Of a stretch of DNA of 64,000 nt, positions 63,919 through 64,000 are shown in pieces (the stretch's first letter is position 1; each line of letters opens with the position of its first letter). A model generated the notes under the pieces. That model made no database searches, was not told the origin of the DNA, and saw only the letters and a list, made by a program, of their open reading frames with translations. The position numbers and the translations under genes were made by a program. The stretch comes from Virgibacillus_O sediminis (GTDB taxonomy: Bacteria; Bacillota; Bacilli; Bacillales; Amphibacillaceae), in assembly GCF_042643265.1 (NCBI RefSeq), contig NZ_JBHRRZ010000039.1, forward strand, positions 124,001-188,000, written 5' to 3'.

Positions 63919-64000
63919 GATAAATAAGATAGATACTGTCCCGGGGGAAAGACAACCAGTCGGGATTTATAACAACAATTCTACTGTACTATAACAAATA

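Noticed and set aside
1..64000. CRISPR array, prophage, transposase or tRNA/rRNA genes
   Set aside because: No regularly spaced direct repeats beyond the 3 x 40 bp array, no integrase or transposase motifs, and no cloverleaf with CCA end noticed by eye.

Overview
The window reads as a chromosomal segment of a spore-forming, potentially competent member of the Bacillaceae. The evidence is a spore-coat gene (cotO), the comK/coiA/mecA/med competence genes, AddAB, a ba3-type oxidase and long blocks of Bacillus subtilis-like gene order. The conserved blocks, repeat elements and accessory genes suggest a relative of Oceanobacillus/Virgibacillus, but the genus is an inference. No rRNA, tRNA, CRISPR array, prophage or transposase gene was seen.

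Layout. (1) 1-28.1 kb is a scrambled counterpart of the B. subtilis yjz/yja/yjb region. It runs cotO, mgtE, prpE, an RluA-type pseudouridine synthase, nadK, relQ, yjbK, the truncated globin yjbI and spxH. The small RNA RoxS/RsaE (minus strand) and yizD follow, then pepF, coiA, mecA, spx and yjbC. Next come accessory genes (a secreted GH-like protein, an MBL hydrolase, an M20 amidohydrolase), T-box-controlled trpS, a quinohemoprotein dehydrogenase, yjbA, fabHF with a FapR site, med, yjaV and yjzD. (2) 28.2-32 kb holds a small LSm-like protein, uppP and a decayed molybdenum/anaerobic-regulation island: truncated modA, intact moaB, twice-frameshifted mobA, a Crp/Fnr fragment, a broken ric/scdA and a surviving Fnr-like palindrome. 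(3) 32-41 kb is a yitW-yitV-yitU ... yitT-yitS block with a spore-type amidase fusion and a large beta-propeller protein. (4) 41-51.5 kb carries yppF, a membrane-anchored GH13 protein lacking its catalytic residues, yisL, rocD, a DUF418 protein, and a respiratory set (heme O synthase, SCO1, ba3 oxidase subunits, subunit I frameshifted). (5) 51.8-64 kb has addA/addB, a signal peptidase, yhjE, yhjD, comK, lplJ, yhfI and yhfH, as in B. subtilis.

How the parts connect. SpxH, Spx, MecA, ComK, Med and CoiA form much of the disulfide-stress/competence proteolysis circuit and lie in one window. RoxS sits beside spxH and carries a ResD-like box, linking the region to respiratory and NO control. The decayed Mo/NO island suggests this strain has given up part of an anaerobic nitrate/NO programme while keeping an aerobic ba3 oxidase. 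Two fuller copies and one partial copy of a roughly 220-240 bp inverted-repeat-bounded element, plus a 3 x 40 bp tandem repeat, account for several otherwise empty intergenic stretches.
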